A stretch of 5,936 nt of DNA from Sphingobacteriaceae bacterium (GTDB lineage: Bacteria; Bacteroidota; Bacteroidia; B-17B0; Aurantibacillaceae): contig JAHEYE010000221.1 in the NCBI GenBank assembly GCA_023251695.1, positions 1 to 5,936 on the forward strand, given 5' to 3'. The position numbers and the translations under genes were made by a program. Below, in pieces: positions 5,324 through 5,936 of this stretch. Under the pieces are notes generated by a model, which was not told the DNA's origin, did no database searches, and worked only from the letters and a program-made list of their open reading frames with translations. Numbering within the stretch: position 1 is the stretch's first letter; each line of letters opens with the position of its first letter.

Positions 5324-5936
5324 ATGAAAAAACTAATTTTTGTAGGCTTTTTTATTCTTTATACAGTTATTTTATCAGCACAATCTTTTCACAAAGGTGC
5401 GCTTGTTGTAGACGGCAGCGCAGCTATTGAAATCTATAATACCAAATTTTATCAAAAATATAATCCGACAGGAAAAGACACTTTGGTTGAAGACAGAGCC
5501 GGGAACCGTAGTTTTTCTCTTGGTGTTGAATATGGGATTATCGACCGACTCGGAGCCGGCATCAGGTATTCCAATTCAAAATATTTTGCTGAGGCTGATG
5601 ACAGTACAAAAATGCAGCCCAATATTCAATCGAATAATATTATGGCAATGATAAATTGTCACCTCATCAATAGAAAAGTGTTGGGCTTACATACCGGTAT
5701 CAATATTGGTTATTCAGGCTTTGCGGGGATTACAAACAATATAAATAAAGATGTTATTTATGGTAAAGGTTTCTATTTCGACTGGCACTTAACGCCAAGC
5801 GTATGGATTGGTAACTTTGGATTTCATTGGGATATCAGTATTCCTTTTGTGAGTTACGGAAAAGTAACTACAAACAATTCCACTTTCGATAAAGATTATA
5901 CCAATAAACTCAAATTTTTAGGTTATGGTATCGGCA
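5324..5936 (+). CDS. Secreted, probable outer-membrane beta-barrel protein, N-terminal 204 residues (3' truncated by window edge)
   Basis: From the ATG at 5324 the frame stays open for 204 codons to the window edge. It begins with a clear Sec signal peptide: MKKL, a hydrophobic core (residues 5-18), and a likely cleavage site LSA-QS after Ala19. The mature part shows the alternating aromatic/glycine pattern of an outer-membrane barrel: FSLGVEYGIIDRLGAGIRYS, VLGLHTGINIGYSGF, GKGFYFDWHLTPSVWIGNFG, FHWDISIPFVSYGKV. Such short-strand, tight-turn proteins are common in Bacteroidota (OmpW/OMP_b-brl-like families), often of unknown function. I cannot name a specific family. The start lies 11 bp after the dnaB stop on the same strand, so transcription may read through from dnaB, although the pair makes no functional sense as an operon. 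Start choice is firm because the signal peptide begins there. Confidence 0.75.
   Translation, partial: MKKLIFVGFFILYTVILSAQSFHKGALVVDGSAAIEIYNTKFYQKYNPTGKDTLVEDRAGNRSFSLGVEYGIIDRLGAGIRYSNSKYFAEADDSTKMQPNIQSNNIMAMINCHLINRKVLGLHTGINIGYSGFAGITNNINKDVIYGKGFYFDWHLTPSVWIGNFGFHWDISIPFVSYGKVTTNNSTFDKDYTNKLKFLGYGIG

Noticed and set aside
5427..5651. Plus-strand open frame of 74 codons within the barrel-protein gene
   Set aside because: It is in a different frame from the signal-peptide-bearing gene starting at 5324, which explains the region much better.

Overview
The window (about 5.9 kb, AT-rich) looks like a chromosomal segment from a member of the Bacteroidota. The evidence is a lipoprotein with the DGDGDIG signature common in that phylum, a LuxE-like acyl-protein synthetase with its usual IPFLPIEFFK block, TAnnTTTG-type -7 promoter elements, very weak Shine-Dalgarno signals, and a DnaB with the phylum's acidic, low-complexity tail. 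No mobile element, CRISPR array, tRNA or rRNA is visible.

Layout, left to right: (1) the first 90 codons of a LuxE-like gene on the minus strand, running off the left edge; (2) a 35-bp divergent promoter region built on an AT-rich inverted repeat; (3) a plus-strand pair, a small lipoprotein (306-788) and, 12 bp later, a large polytopic membrane protein resembling GT-C type glycosyltransferases (801-2483), whose last codons are displaced into another frame by an apparent single-base shift near 2400; (4) a minus-strand D-2-hydroxyacid dehydrogenase (2530-3474), meeting the repaired end of the membrane protein tail to tail with no spacer; (5) a 254-bp divergent intergenic region with several short direct and inverted repeats; (6) dnaB, the replicative helicase (3729-5312); (7) 11 bp later, the start of a secreted, probably outer-membrane beta-barrel protein running off the right edge (from 5324).

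The genes do not form one obvious pathway. The lipoprotein and membrane protein probably share a transcript and both act at the envelope. dnaB is housekeeping, and the barrel gene behind it may be read through from it. The strongest observations are the frameshifted C-terminus of the membrane protein (natural mutation, recoding or assembly error), the repeat-rich region ahead of dnaB, and nearly identical promoter-like 11-mers placed 4-5 nt before the ATG of both minus-strand genes, which suggests leaderless or almost leaderless transcripts. I see no convincing evidence of a new multi-gene system here.
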